64,000 nt of DNA from Sphingomonadales bacterium (GCA_027491235.1 JAIXWO010000022.1:718102-782101), one strand, 5' to 3'. Shown: positions 1-11,396, counted from the first letter of the stretch. Made by a program: numbers and translations. Notes: generated by a model not told the origin, from the letters alone.

Positions 1-266
1 TCCCGCCACTGCGGGTTGCGTTCTTCGACAAGGCGTAGTTTCCACGCCCGCTTCCAACTCTTCATCTGACATTCCCGGACGCGCGCATCCTGAATATCGT
101 CATGCTGCTCATACCATACAAGAAGCGTGCACCCATGCTTCTTGCTGAACCCTTCAATCAGACCGCGCCGATGCTGATATGCGCGTTGGGCAATGTTACT
201 CGTCACACCCAGATATATCGTTCCATTCGGCTGGCTGGCCATCAGGTAGACATAACCGGGTTGCAT
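1..266 (-). CDS. GIY-YIG nuclease-superfamily protein, 3' end cut by window edge
   Basis: The reading frame on the minus strand opens at ATG 266 and is still open at base 1, giving at least 88 residues. It begins MQPGYVYLMASQPNGTIYLG, in which YVYLM and the following IYLG form the paired GIY-YIG strands. A conserved Arg follows in ITQR-like context (NIAQRAYQHR), then a Glu-containing helix (DARVRECQMKSWKRAWK). Small single-domain proteins of this type (UPF0213/YhbQ-like, about 90-100 residues) are common in sphingomonads, and their role is not settled. An AGAGG-type ribosome site lies just upstream of the ATG. The gene follows the suc operon on the same strand, separated from sucB by about 60 bases that hold a strong hairpin. 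Confidence 0.8.
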   Translation of the reverse strand, partial: MQPGYVYLMASQPNGTIYLGVTSNIAQRAYQHRRGLIEGFSKKHGCTLLVWYEQHDDIQDARVRECQMKSWKRAWKLRLVEERNPQWR

Positions 267-282
267 GTCCTCTCACCCCTAG

Positions 283-302
283 GCTCCGGCCTTCGCCGGA
301 GC
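283..302 (-). terminator. GC-rich hairpin between sucB and the GIY-YIG gene
   Basis: GCTCCGGC (283-290) and GCCGGAGC (295-302) are perfect 8-base inverted arms around a 4-base loop. It lies 24 bases beyond the sucB stop. No run of U follows on the minus strand, so it may be a weak terminator, an RNA-stability element, or an element controlling the next gene, whose ribosome site lies only a few bases downstream. Confidence 0.45.
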
Positions 303-325
303 ACATGAGATGAAACGGCTCACCA

Positions 326-1543
326 TCACAGATCAATCAACAGACGCGTGGGATCTTCAATCGCATTCTTCACAGCCACCAGGAACGTCACCGCTTCACG
401 ACCATCAATCAGGCGGTGGTCATAGCTGAGCGCGAGATACATCATCGGGCGGATGACGATCTGGCCGTCACGAACGACCGGGCGGTCTTCGATGCGGTGG
501 AGGCCGAGAACAGCGCTTTGCGGCGGGTTGATGATCGGGGTCGACATCAGCGAGCCGAACACGCCGCCATTGGAAATGGTGAAGGTGCCCCCCTTCATGT
601 CGTCCATTGTCAGCGTGCCATCCTTGGCGCGCTTGCCGAAATCACCGATGGTGCGTTCGATATTGGCAACCGACAAGTCCTGTGCATCGCGGATGACGGG
701 GACGACGAGGCCGTTTGGTGCGGAGACCGCGACCGAGATGTCGGCATAGTTGCGATAGACGATTTCATCGCCTTCGATGCTGGCATTGACGGACGGAATG
801 TCCCTCAGCGCCATGCACACAGCTTTAGTGAAGAAGCCCATGAAGCCCAGACGGACGCCATGCTTCTTTTCGAACAGATCTTTATACTTGGTCCGCGCGG
901 CCATCACCTCGGTCATATCGACGTCGTTGAACGTCGTGAGCATGGCAGCGGTGTTCTGGGCTTCCTTCAGGCGCTTGGCGACCGTCTGACGCAGGCGCGT
1001 CATTCGGACCCGTTCCTCGCCGCGTGCTGCAGCGGGTGCTGCAACCGGGGTGGTGGCGGTTGGTGCAGCTTCGGCCTTGGCCGAAACAGGACCAGCAGCG
1101 ACAGCGGCCATGACGTCGTCCTTGGTCAGGCGGCCATCCTTGCCCGTGCCCTTAATCTTGGTTGGATCGAGACCATGTTCCAAAACAACGCGGCGAACCG
1201 ACGGCGAAAGCGTCAAATCTCCAGACTCGTCGGCCACAGCCTCGATAGCCGGGGTGGCCGCCACTGGCGCAGCCGCTGCGGGCTTTGGCGCGGACGCCGC
1301 ACCCGAACCCGCTTCAATCGAGCCAATGACAGCGCCAACATTGACGGTTGTCCCTTCGGTAACGACATGCGCGCCCATAACACCCGCCACAGGTGCGGTC
1401 ACTTCAACCGCAACCTTGTCGGTTTCAAGGCTGGCAATGGCTTCATCTGCAGCCACGGCCTCACCCGGCTGCTTGAGCCACTGGCCCAGTGTTGCTTCCG
1501 CGATCGATTCACCCAGAGTGGGAACTACAACTTCAGTCGACAT
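326..1543 (-). CDS. sucB: Dihydrolipoamide succinyltransferase, E2 of 2-oxoglutarate dehydrogenase
   Basis: This 405-residue protein is the E2 core of the 2-oxoglutarate dehydrogenase complex and transfers the succinyl group from lipoamide to CoA. The lipoyl domain covers about residues 2-76, with the lipoylated Lys43 in ETDKVAVEV. An Ala/Pro linker follows, then the E3/E1-binding domain (about 110-147, [15 protein letters not shown]), a second linker, and the catalytic domain ending in the active-site motif [11 protein letters not shown] (His376, Asp380). Length and domain order are normal for SucB; the specificity for succinyl over acetyl is supported by the adjacent sucA. It starts 2 bases after the sucA stop, so the two are co-transcribed. 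No lpd gene follows inside the window. Confidence 0.97.
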   Translation of the reverse strand: MSTEVVVPTLGESIAEATLGQWLKQPGEAVAADEAIASLETDKVAVEVTAPVAGVMGAHVVTEGTTVNVGAVIGSIEAGSGAASAPKPAAAAPVAATPAIEAVADESGDLTLSPSVRRVVLEHGLDPTKIKGTGKDGRLTKDDVMAAVAAGPVSAKAEAAPTATTPVAAPAAARGEERVRMTRLRQTVAKRLKEAQNTAAMLTTFNDVDMTEVMAARTKYKDLFEKKHGVRLGFMGFFTKAVCMALRDIPSVNASIEGDEIVYRNYADISVAVSAPNGLVVPVIRDAQDLSVANIERTIGDFGKRAKDGTLTMDDMKGGTFTISNGGVFGSLMSTPIINPPQSAVLGLHRIEDRPVVRDGQIVIRPMMYLALSYDHRLIDGREAVTFLVAVKNAIEDPTRLLIDL

Positions 1544-1545
1544 GA

Positions 1546-4353
1546 TCAGCCTTTCCGCTGGCGTCTGATTTCCGCACGGACACTATGGCCCAGCGCGTGG
1601 GAGATAAGAGCGGCCTGTTCGGCCTGATGGCGCTTCATAAGACCTGTTGCGGTCGAGGCGCTCGCCTTCCGACCCGCATAGCGGGCACGGTCCGGCTTCA
1701 CTCCAGCGTCCGCAAGGCACTCCTCAATGTAAGGCTCTACAAAGAACCAGGAGCCGTTGTTCTTCGGCTCTTCCTGTGCCCAAACGACCTCTTCAAGGTT
1801 CGTCATCCGCTTCAGGCGGGCCACAAGCGGCTCCGACGGGAACGGATAGAGCTGCTCAATGCGCACAATCGCTGTGTTCTTGTCACCGGCGGAATTGCGC
1901 GCCTCCATGAGGTCATAGGCAACCTTACCCGAGCAAAGCACGAGACGCTTCACATCGGAATCCGCAGGCGCCCAAGGGTCAGACAGGATCCGCATGAAGT
2001 GGCTCTGGTCGAGGAACTCCTCCACCTTCGACACCGCCATCTTGTGCCGCAGCAAAGACTTCGGCGTCATGACGATCAGTGGCTTGCGGAACTGCCGGTG
2101 CATCTGGCGGCGCAACATGTGGAAATAGTTGGCCGGCGTCGTGCAGTTGGCAACCTGAATATTGTCCTCAGCGCAGAGCTGCAGATAGCGCTCCAAACGC
2201 GCGGAGCTGTGTTCCGGCCCCTGCCCTTCATAGCCGTGCGGCAACAGCATCACGAGGCCGTTGGCACGCAGCCACTTTGACTCGCCCGCCGCAATGAACT
2301 GGTCAATCATGACCTGCGCACCATTGGCGAAGTCGCCAAACTGGCCTTCCCAAAGGACGAGCGCCTTGGGGTCAGCCCCAGCATAGCCATATTCAAAACC
2401 GAGCACGCCAAATTCCGAGAGCGGGCTATCCAGAACTTCAAAACGACCATGAGGAACGGTCGCTAACGGTATATATTTACTCTCATTTGTCTGATCGACC
2501 CAAACCGCATGTCGGTGGCTGAAGGTGCCGCGACCGGAGTCCTGGCCTGAAAGCCGAACGCCATAACCTTCCGACAGAAGCGAGCCGAATGCCAGCGCTT
2601 CGGCGGTTGCCCAGTCAAAGCCTTCACCGTTGGTGAACATATCCTTCTTCGCGGACAGCACACGGGCCAGCGTCGGGTGGACATTATGGCCATCCGGCAC
2701 CGTCGTCAGCGTGCGACCGAGGCTTTCCAGAAGCTTCCGCGACATCCCGGTTTCAACATTGCGGCGCGCCGTTTCCGGATCAGCCGGTTTGTTGAGCCCT
2801 GCCCAGCGACCGCCAAACCAGTCAGCGTCATTCGGCTTGTACTCGGCTGCCGCTTTGAACTCCTGTTCCAGCACCTGCGTGAAGCGCATCGCGTGCTCGG
2901 CGGACCAGTTTTCGTCAATAACGCCCTGATCAACCAGCCGCTTGGAGTAGATCTCGCTCACACCCGGATGCGTCTTGATGTTCTTATACATCAGCGGCTG
3001 GGTGAAGCTCGGTTCATCACCTTCGTTATGGCCGAAGCGACGATAGCACCACATATCGATCACGATATCGCGGTGGAACGTCTGCCGGAACTCAATCGCC
3101 ATCTTGCAGGCAAAGGTGACGGCTTCGGGATCATCCCCGTTGACGTGGAGGATTGGCGCCTGAACGCCCTTGGCAACGTCTGACGGATAAGGTGAGGAGC
3201 GCGCGAATTGCGGGCTTGTCGTGAAACCGACCTGATTGTTGACGATGAAGTGGATGCAACCACCGGTATTATAGCCGCGGATGCCAGAAAAACCGAGGCA
3301 TTCCCAAACGATACCCTGCCCCGCAAAAGCAGCGTCCCCATGCAACAGGACGGGAAGAACCTGCGTGTGCTTGCCCGGCCCAAGGTCATCACGAAACGTC
3401 TGGTTCGCACGGACCTTCCCAAGAACGACGGGGTCAACCGCCTCAAGGTGCGAGGGGTTGGGGACAAGGCTCATATGCACATTGATGCCGTCAAATTCAC
3501 GGTCAGTGGACGTACCGAGATGGTATTTCACATCGCCGGAACCGCCGACATCTTCAGGGTTGGCAGAGCCGCCCGAAAACTCGTGGAAGATGATACGATA
3601 TGGCTTGCCCATGACGTTGGCGAGCACGTTCAGGCGCCCACGATGCGGCATACCGATAACGATTTCGCGCACCCCTTGTGCGCCGCCCTGCTTGATGAAG
3701 CTTTCCAGCGCTGGGATCATCGCTTCGCCGCCATCAAGGCCGAAGCGCTTCGTACCGACATATTTCCGGCCAAGGAACTTTTCGTACTGCTCAGCCTCGA
3801 TCACCTTGGCAAGGATCGCCTTCTTGCCTTCATTGGTGAAGCCGATCGACTTGTCGGCGCCTTCCATACGCTCCTGGAAGAAGCGCCGCTCCTCCACGTC
3901 GGAAATATGCATATATTCAAGGCCGACATTGCCGCAGTAATTGGCGCGCAGGATGCCCACGAGTTCCCGAATGGTCGTCCATTCCAGGCCCATGGCCCCG
4001 CCAACATAGATCTTGCGATCAACGTCCGCCTCGGAAAAACCATGATATTCCGGCGTAAGGTCAGGCGGCAGATCTTGCTTTGTAAGACCAAGGGGATCGA
4101 GATTTGCAGCCAAATGCCCGCGCACCCGATAAGTACGGATAAGCATCATCGCACGGATCGAATCCGCAGCCGCACTGGCCACGTCAGCATCGGCAATCGG
4201 CTTGCCAGCAGCCTTTGCCGCCGCCTTCACTGCCACTTGCATCTGCGTCGGGTCCATGGCCGCCGTCAGATCATCCGTGTCAGCCAAGGGCCAGTTTGGC
4301 CGGGCCCAGCTGGGGCCCTGCTCGCTTTCGAATTCGTGGTTCTCAAAACCCAT
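1546..4353 (-). CDS. sucA: 2-oxoglutarate dehydrogenase E1 component
   Basis: This 935-residue thiamine-diphosphate enzyme decarboxylates 2-oxoglutarate and passes the succinyl group to the lipoyl arm of SucB. An N-terminal E1o segment is followed by the ThDP-binding region ([10 protein letters not shown] about residue 338, then VNNQVGFTT about 370), the substrate-binding motif [11 protein letters not shown], and a transketolase-like C-terminal half with [16 protein letters not shown]-type sequence (here [17 protein letters not shown]). Length matches alphaproteobacterial OdhA/SucA. The gene sits between sucD (48 bases upstream) and sucB (2 bases downstream) in the minus-strand TCA operon. 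ATG 4353 has the upstream GGGGAGAG-rich sequence expected of a ribosome site. Confidence 0.97.
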   Translation of the reverse strand: MGFENHEFESEQGPSWARPNWPLADTDDLTAAMDPTQMQVAVKAAAKAAGKPIADADVASAAADSIRAMMLIRTYRVRGHLAANLDPLGLTKQDLPPDLTPEYHGFSEADVDRKIYVGGAMGLEWTTIRELVGILRANYCGNVGLEYMHISDVEERRFFQERMEGADKSIGFTNEGKKAILAKVIEAEQYEKFLGRKYVGTKRFGLDGGEAMIPALESFIKQGGAQGVREIVIGMPHRGRLNVLANVMGKPYRIIFHEFSGGSANPEDVGGSGDVKYHLGTSTDREFDGINVHMSLVPNPSHLEAVDPVVLGKVRANQTFRDDLGPGKHTQVLPVLLHGDAAFAGQGIVWECLGFSGIRGYNTGGCIHFIVNNQVGFTTSPQFARSSPYPSDVAKGVQAPILHVNGDDPEAVTFACKMAIEFRQTFHRDIVIDMWCYRRFGHNEGDEPSFTQPLMYKNIKTHPGVSEIYSKRLVDQGVIDENWSAEHAMRFTQVLEQEFKAAAEYKPNDADWFGGRWAGLNKPADPETARRNVETGMSRKLLESLGRTLTTVPDGHNVHPTLARVLSAKKDMFTNGEGFDWATAEALAFGSLLSEGYGVRLSGQDSGRGTFSHRHAVWVDQTNESKYIPLATVPHGRFEVLDSPLSEFGVLGFEYGYAGADPKALVLWEGQFGDFANGAQVMIDQFIAAGESKWLRANGLVMLLPHGYEGQGPEHSSARLERYLQLCAEDNIQVANCTTPANYFHMLRRQMHRQFRKPLIVMTPKSLLRHKMAVSKVEEFLDQSHFMRILSDPWAPADSDVKRLVLCSGKVAYDLMEARNSAGDKNTAIVRIEQLYPFPSEPLVARLKRMTNLEEVVWAQEEPKNNGSWFFVEPYIEECLADAGVKPDRARYAGRKASASTATGLMKRHQAEQAALISHALGHSVRAEIRRQRKG

Positions 4354-4401
4354 GATCTACGCCTTCCTGGGGAGAGGAAACTGGCGGGGGCGCCAAGGGG
4401 T

Positions 4402-5286
4402 TCAGCCCTTGAGCACCTCTACCAATGTGCGGCCAAGTTCCGAAGGCGACGGCGACACGCGGATACCCGCGGCCTCCATCGCTGCGATCTTCGAATCTGC
4501 GTCGCCTTTGCCGCCCGAAACGATGGCACCGGCATGGCCCATGCGGCGCCCCGGAGGCGCCGTCCGGCCAGCAATGAAGCCAACCATCGGCTTCTTGCGG
4601 CCACGCTTGGCTTCGTCGATCAGGAACTGGGCAGCCTGCTCTTCCGCATCGCCACCGATTTCACCGATCATGACAATCGACTTGGTCTCATCATCAGCGA
4701 GGAACGCTTCCAGGCAATCGATGAAGTTGGTGCCGTTGACCGGATCGCCGCCAATGCCGACAGCCGTGGTCTGGCCAAGGCCTTCAGCCGTGGTCTGGAA
4801 CACCGCTTCATAGGTGAGCGTGCCGGAACGCGAGACAACGCCGACCGAACCCTTAGAGAAGATCGAACCGGGCATGATGCCGATCTTGCACTCATTGGGC
4901 GTCAGGATGCCGGGGCAGTTCGGGCCGATCAGGCGCGACTTGGAGCCTGAAAGCGCACGCTTCACCTTCACCATATCGAGCACAGGAATGCCTTCCGTGA
5001 TGCAAACGATAAGCGGCACTTCTGCATCAATCGCTTCAAGGATCGAGTCAGCCGCGAAGGGCGGCGGGACGTAAATGACAGAGGCATCCGCACCCGTCTT
5101 TGTAACGGCTTCGGCCACCGTATCGAATACCGGCAAGCCAATATGCGTCGTGCCGCCCTTACCGGGGGTCACGCCACCAACCATCAGCGTGCCGTAATCC
5201 AGCGCCTGCTGTGTGTGGAAGGTGCCGGTATCGCCGGTCATCCCTTGCGTGATGACCTTGGTATTCTTGTTGATGAAAATGCTCAT
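4402..5286 (-). CDS. sucD: Succinyl-CoA synthetase alpha subunit
   Basis: The 294-residue alpha subunit binds CoA in an N-terminal Rossmann domain ([11 protein letters not shown] near residues 14-24) and carries the phosphorylated His251 in [16 protein letters not shown]. It works with the beta subunit SucC to make ATP or GTP from succinyl-CoA. Length and motifs are fully normal. In most alphaproteobacteria sucC lies directly upstream, between mdh and sucD; here the sucD start is 37 bases from the mdh stop, so sucC must be elsewhere in the genome. Confidence 0.97.
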   Translation of the reverse strand: MSIFINKNTKVITQGMTGDTGTFHTQQALDYGTLMVGGVTPGKGGTTHIGLPVFDTVAEAVTKTGADASVIYVPPPFAADSILEAIDAEVPLIVCITEGIPVLDMVKVKRALSGSKSRLIGPNCPGILTPNECKIGIMPGSIFSKGSVGVVSRSGTLTYEAVFQTTAEGLGQTTAVGIGGDPVNGTNFIDCLEAFLADDETKSIVMIGEIGGDAEEQAAQFLIDEAKRGRKKPMVGFIAGRTAPPGRRMGHAGAIVSGGKGDADSKIAAMEAAGIRVSPSPSELGRTLVEVLKG

Positions 5287-5323
5287 GTCAGATCAGTTCC
5301 CTCGAGGGCTTTTAAGGTGTGGC

Positions 5324-6331
<1,008 letters not shown>

Positions 6332-6516
6332 TTAAGCGGGTTTGATGCCTCATGCAAACGCATAATGCCCTAGAGTTAAGACTTTTTCTGCAACTCATTC
6401 GCAATAGCTTTAAACTTTGTCCGAGAGCTGACGATTCTCGATTTCCGTTCCGTCAATTCTGGTTTAACCTCAACGTATAACGGCCTCACGACAGGAAGTT
6501 GAAGGGAAACAGAAAT

Positions 6517-7176
6517 ATGAACGCCCCGACCCAATTACAGATCGATATTGTGTCAGACGTTGTATGCCCTTGGTGCGCCATCGGCTATGCCCAATTGGAG
6601 CGCGCGATCGGAAAACTGGGAGACCGCGTGGAGGTTGGCGTCCGCTGGCATCCCTTTCAGCTTGCGCCCTATCTCCCGCCGGAAGGTCAGAATGTCGCGG
6701 ACTATACCAAGGAACGTTACGGCGCGACGCCGGAGCAATCATCCTCCAGCCGTACCCGCATTACCGATGCCGGCAAGGAATTGGGCCTCGAGTTCAATTT
6801 CTCGGCCAACAGCCGAATCTACAACACCCGCCGCGCGCACAAACTACTGACTTGGGCGGGCGAGACAGGCGGCCAGACCGCACTCAAAAAGGCGTTCTTC
6901 CAAGCTTATTTCACCGAACAGAAGAATGTGAGCGACGACGAGGTTCTGCTCGATGCGGTCGAAACCGCCGGGCTGGACCGCGCCGCCGCCGCCGCCGCGC
7001 TCGACGATCCCCGCTATGACGCCGTCGTAGATGCTGAACTTGCCCATTGGCTCGACCAGAACATCAGTGGCGTCCCGGCCTTCATCGTCAACGGCAAGTA
7101 TATGATTCCCGGCGCGCAGGACGCAGATACGTTCGTGCGCGTGTTGGAAAAGGTGATGGAGAAGGAGGCGGCTTAG
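6517..7176 (+). CDS. DsbA-family (FrnE-like) thiol oxidoreductase
   Basis: A 219-residue thioredoxin-fold protein with a CPWC motif (Cys17, Cys20) very near the N-terminus and a long helical insertion, ending with VPAFIVNGKYMIPGAQ. This is the FrnE/2-hydroxychromene-2-carboxylate-isomerase-like branch of DsbA. There is no signal peptide, so it is cytoplasmic, unlike classical DsbA. Family members act as disulfide oxidoreductases or isomerases in stress or polyketide pathways; the substrate here is unknown. ATG 6517 is preferred because GAAGGGA precedes it by about 10 bases; an in-frame TTG at 6499 lies upstream. It is divergent from mdh. Confidence 0.85.
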   Translation: MNAPTQLQIDIVSDVVCPWCAIGYAQLERAIGKLGDRVEVGVRWHPFQLAPYLPPEGQNVADYTKERYGATPEQSSSSRTRITDAGKELGLEFNFSANSRIYNTRRAHKLLTWAGETGGQTALKKAFFQAYFTEQKNVSDDEVLLDAVETAGLDRAAAAAALDDPRYDAVVDAELAHWLDQNISGVPAFIVNGKYMIPGAQDADTFVRVLEKVMEKEAA

Positions 7177-7179
7177 CCC

Positions 7180-8556
7180 CTAACCCGCCAACGCCTTCAC
7201 AATGTCGTGCCAATGGTCGAGCTCCCCATTGAAGCTTTTGACTGGGATGCGTTCATCCTTGCCGTGCGCGCGCTCATCATCGGGTGAGATGATCCAAGCA
7301 CCAGACACGCCGTAGACGGGAATCCCGACCGAGCGGAAGAACAGGCCGTCGGTAGCGCCTGTCGACATTTGCGGTGTCAGTTCCACGCCCGGGTGGCGCT
7401 TGCGGATCGAGTCCGTCACAGCCTTGATAACGTCGGGACGCAGGGGAGATGGCGGAGAGGGACGCGCTTCAGCAACAGGTTCAACGCTCACGTCGCCGCC
7501 GACCGTCTTCTGAAGTTCATCCTGCACCGCCTTTGCCTCCACGCCGGGGAAGATGCGGCAATTGACCATCGCCTTGGCCATCTGCGGCAAGGCGTTGTCG
7601 GCATGGCCGCCTTCCAGCCGCGTGGCGACGCAGCGGGTGCGGGTCTGCGCCACTTCCAGCGGACTGGCTTCAATGATGTCGGCGGCCTCGCCGTCCTTTT
7701 CATTGGCGAGCCAGCGGCGCATCGCGTCGCCCAGAGGCCCCTTTTCTTGCTTCTGCCGATATTGGAAATAGGCGCGCGTTGTTTCATTCAGGATTGGCGT
7801 GAAACGGTGCGATTCCACCTTCTTCAACGCCGTCGCCAGATCATAGATCGCATTATCAGGACGCGGGCGGGAACTGTGGCCGCCGGGGTTCCGCGCGGTC
7901 AGCCAAAAGCTCTGATACATTTTTTCCGACGTCTGGATGCCAAAGCCAAGCGGCTTCATGTCCTTCGTAAAGGCCCCGCCCCCGGCATCAGCATTCAGCG
8001 CATATTCCGCATCCACCAGATCGCGCCATTCGGTTGCTGCACGCAGCGCGCCATTACCCGTCGTTTCCTCGTCACCCGTAAACAGAATGATGATATCCCG
8101 CTTGGGCTTGAAGCCTTCGGCCTTCAACCAAAGCAGCGAGTTCGCGATGGCAGCAATGCCCGATTTCATGTCGATCGCGCCGCGGCCGTAAAGATAGCCG
8201 CCCTCTTCTACCATCTTGAACGGATCACGCGGCCAATCTTCACGCTTGGCTTCGACCACATCCATATGGCCGAGCAACAGGATGGGCTTTTTGCTCGGCT
8301 TGCCCTCGGCCTTCCAGCGGACGATCATCGACTGGGTGCCGTCATGGTCCTTCACCACGACATCCTTGATGCCCGCCGCCTCAAACTGGCTCTTCAGATA
8401 GCTCACAAGCTTCTTCATTTCTTCCGGGCGGGATTCCGTCGTCGGAATGTTGATCGCCGTTTCAAAAATTTCGCGGCCCTTGGCGTGCCAATCCGGCGCT
8501 GCGAGTGCCGGCGTAGCCATGGCGATGGCGGAAACAGCGAGAAGAAGACGGCGCAT
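7180..8556 (-). CDS. Secreted M20-family metallopeptidase
   Basis: This 458-residue protein starts at ATG 8556, where MRRLLLAVSAIAMATPALAA is a clear Sec signal peptide and AGGGG lies upstream. M20 zinc-peptidase motifs follow in order: LLLGHMDVVEA, YGRGAIDMKSG and LFTGDEETTGN, then a dimerisation domain and a C-terminal STGATDGLFFRS segment with a metal-binding context. It probably hydrolyses peptides or N-acyl amino acids in the periplasm. The substrate cannot be read from sequence. A longer frame extends to 8631 but would place the signal peptide internally. It converges with the preceding oxidoreductase gene, whose stop is 3 bases away. Confidence 0.88.
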   Translation of the reverse strand: MRRLLLAVSAIAMATPALAAPDWHAKGREIFETAINIPTTESRPEEMKKLVSYLKSQFEAAGIKDVVVKDHDGTQSMIVRWKAEGKPSKKPILLLGHMDVVEAKREDWPRDPFKMVEEGGYLYGRGAIDMKSGIAAIANSLLWLKAEGFKPKRDIIILFTGDEETTGNGALRAATEWRDLVDAEYALNADAGGGAFTKDMKPLGFGIQTSEKMYQSFWLTARNPGGHSSRPRPDNAIYDLATALKKVESHRFTPILNETTRAYFQYRQKQEKGPLGDAMRRWLANEKDGEAADIIEASPLEVAQTRTRCVATRLEGGHADNALPQMAKAMVNCRIFPGVEAKAVQDELQKTVGGDVSVEPVAEARPSPPSPLRPDVIKAVTDSIRKRHPGVELTPQMSTGATDGLFFRSVGIPVYGVSGAWIISPDDERAHGKDERIPVKSFNGELDHWHDIVKALAG

Positions 8557-8662
8557 CAGAAACCCCTTTTGTTGTTCTGCTTCAACGATAACCGGTCTGA
8601 CAGCGCTTGTCGAAGGGTGGATTGGTAACAAAATGGGAAGCTGTTGACGCTATCACACCCTC

Positions 8663-9622
8663 ATGGCGACGCAGGTCTTCATCAGTTGTGATACCGAATT
8701 GTCGGCCCTGCTCTATCAGCACGGGGCAAGCGCACGTGCGAACTTCGACGCCTCGATCACTGGGCGCACGACGGCGGGCGACTATGGCATCGGCTGGCAG
8801 ATGGACCGGCTGGAGGAACATGGCCTGAAAGGCGTGTTCTTCGTCGATCCCATGCCCGCGCTGGTCCACGGTCGACAGATCGTGACGGACATTGTCGGCC
8901 CAATCCTGTCCCGGGGCCATGAAGTGCAATTGCACGTCCATACTGAATGGCTCGATTTTGCGCCAACCAACCCGTTTGCCCCCTTAAGTGGACATTCCAT
9001 TGCCGACTTTCCGGCAGATGCTCAAAAAGGCATTCTTGCCCTTGCGCGTGATCTGCTGGTTGATGGCGGTGCGCCGACGCCCAGGGCCTTCCGCGCGGGC
9101 AATTATGGCGCCGATGACAACACCCTTCATGCACTCGCGGGACTGGGGATCATTTGGGATACCAGCCTCAACCCCGCCTACCTTGGTCAGGAATGCCGCA
9201 TCTCTCTCCCGCGTGAAACCATCAACGCCACTCCGCATTGCGGCGTGACGGAGCTTCCGGTCAGCACGCTCTATGATCGACCCGGCCATTTGCGGCCGGC
9301 GCAAGTTTGCGCCTTATCTTCGCGGGAGATGTTCGCGCTCCTCGATCATGCGGCGCGCACAAAACAGGCGCACGTCATGATCGTCTGTCACAGCTTTGAG
9401 ATGCTGTCCCGTGACCGGCAACGGCCCAACCGCTTAGTGATGGACCGGTATGAGGCGCTGTGCGCCCATGTCAGCCAACACGCGGCGCTGGAAAGTGGCG
9501 TGTTCTCAGATGTGAAACCGGGGGAGACCGGCCCAGCCGCGCATCTGCCGCCTAATCTGCTGCGCACCGGATGGCGCTATGTCGAGCAGGCATGGGCACA
9601 GGCGAGGTACGAACGGGCGTGA
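8663..9622 (+). CDS. Polysaccharide deacetylase-family protein (WalW-like)
   Basis: This 319-residue protein has a NodB-type deacetylase fold. FISCDTE near residue 10 supplies the first metal/catalytic Asp, HEVQLHVHTEW near residue 90 corresponds to the HxxxH metal motif, and RAGNYGAD near 150 is the third motif. Members remove acyl groups from N-acetylated sugars or act in envelope polysaccharide assembly. There is no signal peptide, so the substrate is probably an intracellular precursor. The stop overlaps or nearly touches the start of the next gene, an ATP-grasp ligase, which implies a shared operon and joint function. Confidence 0.75.
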   Translation: MATQVFISCDTELSALLYQHGASARANFDASITGRTTAGDYGIGWQMDRLEEHGLKGVFFVDPMPALVHGRQIVTDIVGPILSRGHEVQLHVHTEWLDFAPTNPFAPLSGHSIADFPADAQKGILALARDLLVDGGAPTPRAFRAGNYGADDNTLHALAGLGIIWDTSLNPAYLGQECRISLPRETINATPHCGVTELPVSTLYDRPGHLRPAQVCALSSREMFALLDHAARTKQAHVMIVCHSFEMLSRDRQRPNRLVMDRYEALCAHVSQHAALESGVFSDVKPGETGPAAHLPPNLLRTGWRYVEQAWAQARYERA

Positions 9623-10863
9623 CCGGTCTGCCGCCTGTTCTCCTCCTCGGCATCGACACGCCCATTGGGCTGTGCGTCATGCGGGAATTGGGCCGCCACG
9701 GTGTTCCCGTCTTCGGCATTGGCAAAACCGCGCGGTCGATTGGCGCTGCCAGCCGGTATTGCACGCAGTTCCACGTGCGCGGGAAAGGCCCGTTAAAGGA
9801 CTGGCTACCCGCGCTTGTGGAAAAGACCGGCGCCGCAGCCCTCATGGCAATCTCAGAAGGTGATCTTATCCAACTGGCCGACATGCCGGAGCAGATCGGC
9901 CCCTGCCGCGTACTGACACCGCGAAAGGCCGCGCTTGACCTTGTGCTCGACAAAGAGCGTACGCTTGCTCTGGCGCGGGAATGGGGCATCGAAACACCCG
10001 TCAACTACACCGGCATACCCGACCGATGGCCCGTTGTCCTCAAATGGGCAGACCCCATGCAGGTCCAGCCTAAACTAGAAGCAGCCGGCATTTCCTTCCT
10101 GAAGGCAGAGATTGTGCACTCGGCGGCGCAGCTTGAAAAGTCGCTCGCCCGCTATGCCTCCCTTGGCATCAAGCCGTTGGTGCAAAGTTATGCCTCAGGA
10201 CGCGGGCTTGGCCGGATGTTCTACCGCCATAAGGGGGAAACAACCCTCTTCTTCCAGCACGAACGCTTGCACGAATGGCCGCCTGAAGGCGGCGTCTCCA
10301 CGATGTGCCAGTCCCTCCCGGCCAGCCTTCATCAGCAGCGCAAGGCGCGGTCTGAAGCGTTCCTAAACGAGATCGGCTGGGAAGGCCCGGCAATGATCGA
10401 ATATCGCTATGATCCTGTCACAAAGCAGTTCGTTCTCATGGAGATCAACGGACGCTTTTGGGGCAGCTTGCCACTTGCCAGTGCAGCCGGAGCAGAATTC
10501 GGATGGGAGCATTACCGCCGTCACATTCTTGGTGAGACGAAAGACGCCCCTGCATGGAAAGCGGGCATCCGCGCACGATTCATGATCCCCGAAACACGCC
10601 GTCTCATCAAGCTGTTTGCCGCGCGATCCGCCCATGTTGATCCGCATGCACGCTTGCGCCGCTGGCAAAGTCTCTGGCGCTGGCTATCAGGGTTCTTAGA
10701 TCCCAAAATGCATTATTATGTGTTTGCGACAGATGATCCCGGCCCGTTCTTCCGCGACATGGCAAACATCATCCGTTCAATCGTGCCGCTGGACAAAGTG
10801 TTTCCAGCCGATCGAGTGCGGCATCAATCCTCTGAAAGCAGGCCGCATAATAAGCTAGGCTGA
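9592..10863 (+). CDS. ATP-grasp ligase (carboxylate-amine ligase-like)
   Basis: An ATP-grasp protein of about 423 residues. The N-terminal pre-ATP-grasp Rossmann segment reads VLLLGIDTPIGLCVMRELG. The ATP-binding lysine region is VVLKWADPM, and the C-terminal Mg/ATP motif is FVLMEINGRFWGSLPLA. Such enzymes join a carboxylate to an amine through an acyl phosphate; the substrate is not predictable. The start is uncertain: ATG 9592 lies inside the end of the deacetylase gene, and GTG 9619 would overlap the TGA stop (GTGA). The C-terminal 95 bases overlap the opposite-strand phosphatase gene. The neighbours suggest sugar or peptide modification for the cell surface. Confidence 0.72.
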   Translation: MGTGEVRTGVTGLPPVLLLGIDTPIGLCVMRELGRHGVPVFGIGKTARSIGAASRYCTQFHVRGKGPLKDWLPALVEKTGAAALMAISEGDLIQLADMPEQIGPCRVLTPRKAALDLVLDKERTLALAREWGIETPVNYTGIPDRWPVVLKWADPMQVQPKLEAAGISFLKAEIVHSAAQLEKSLARYASLGIKPLVQSYASGRGLGRMFYRHKGETTLFFQHERLHEWPPEGGVSTMCQSLPASLHQQRKARSEAFLNEIGWEGPAMIEYRYDPVTKQFVLMEINGRFWGSLPLASAAGAEFGWEHYRRHILGETKDAPAWKAGIRARFMIPETRRLIKLFAARSAHVDPHARLRRWQSLWRWLSGFLDPKMHYYVFATDDPGPFFRDMANIIRSIVPLDKVFPADRVRHQSSESRPHNKLG

Positions 10864-11326
10864 GACCATAGGGGTCGTGCAGATGCGGCGTGCCAGCAAA
10901 ACTGCCGAGCAGAAGGCGCGGCGTTTGAGCCAAATGTGGCAACGCTCTCAGCGCGGCCAGTTGCCGGACTTCCATGGCAAGCAGCAGGTCTCCGGGTTCC
11001 GCTTTGAACCGGCCCGCCTCCGTCGCCAGGTGGCCGGAAAGATCCAGTCCTCCTTGGGATGCAATCTGGATCGCAGCCGGATCAGCCTCACGACCCTGAT
11101 CGGCTGAAACCCCGCAAGATGCCGCCGCCAATCCTCGCCGGCGTGCTGCAGCGTCTGCATAAGCGCTGCGGCTGATATTACCACGACAGACAAAGACAAA
11201 TCTGCGGACACTGCCCATGTCCACCGGCGGAAGCGCATCAATACCCGCCCAATGCTGAGGATAGGACAGCAACAGGCGCAGAAGACCACGTGTTGTCCCG
11301 AAGCGGCTGTCAATCAGTTGCGGCAT
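10769..11326 (-). CDS. Low-molecular-weight protein tyrosine phosphatase-like protein
   Basis: A 185-residue protein whose core has the LMW-PTP phosphate loop VCRGNISRS (CxxNxxRS) near residues 47-55 and the general-acid motif HDPYG near the C-terminus. An extra N-terminal segment of about 40 residues precedes the fold. LMW phosphatases paired with exopolysaccharide genes commonly dephosphorylate BY-kinases. ATG 11326 is chosen because AGAGG lies 4 bases upstream; the same frame stays open much further but there it is the shadow of the acyltransferase gene. The 3' end overlaps the convergent ATP-grasp gene by 95 bases. Confidence 0.72.
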   Translation of the reverse strand: MPQLIDSRFGTTRGLLRLLLSYPQHWAGIDALPPVDMGSVRRFVFVCRGNISRSAYADAAARRRGLAAASCGVSADQGREADPAAIQIASQGGLDLSGHLATEAGRFKAEPGDLLLAMEVRQLAALRALPHLAQTPRLLLGSFAGTPHLHDPYGLSLAYYAACFQRIDAALDRLETLCPAARLNG

Positions 11327-11396
11327 GTCGCCTCTGAGCCTTTCGAATGCTCTTTGTGACCACAATTCAGGACCCGACCACAAGGGATAGGGCGAG

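Noticed and set aside
416-1627. A 403-codon plus-strand frame over sucB
   Set aside because: Antisense to a complete, well-conserved SucB; no homologous motif.
3208-4950. A 580-codon open frame on the plus strand across sucA and sucD
   Set aside because: It runs antisense to two certain genes, shows no domain or start signal, and reflects high-GC third-position bias.
7369-8628. A 419-codon plus-strand frame over the M20 peptidase gene
   Set aside because: Antisense shadow; its translation is rich in Arg, His and Phe without any recognisable motif, while the minus strand has a signal peptide and zinc motifs.
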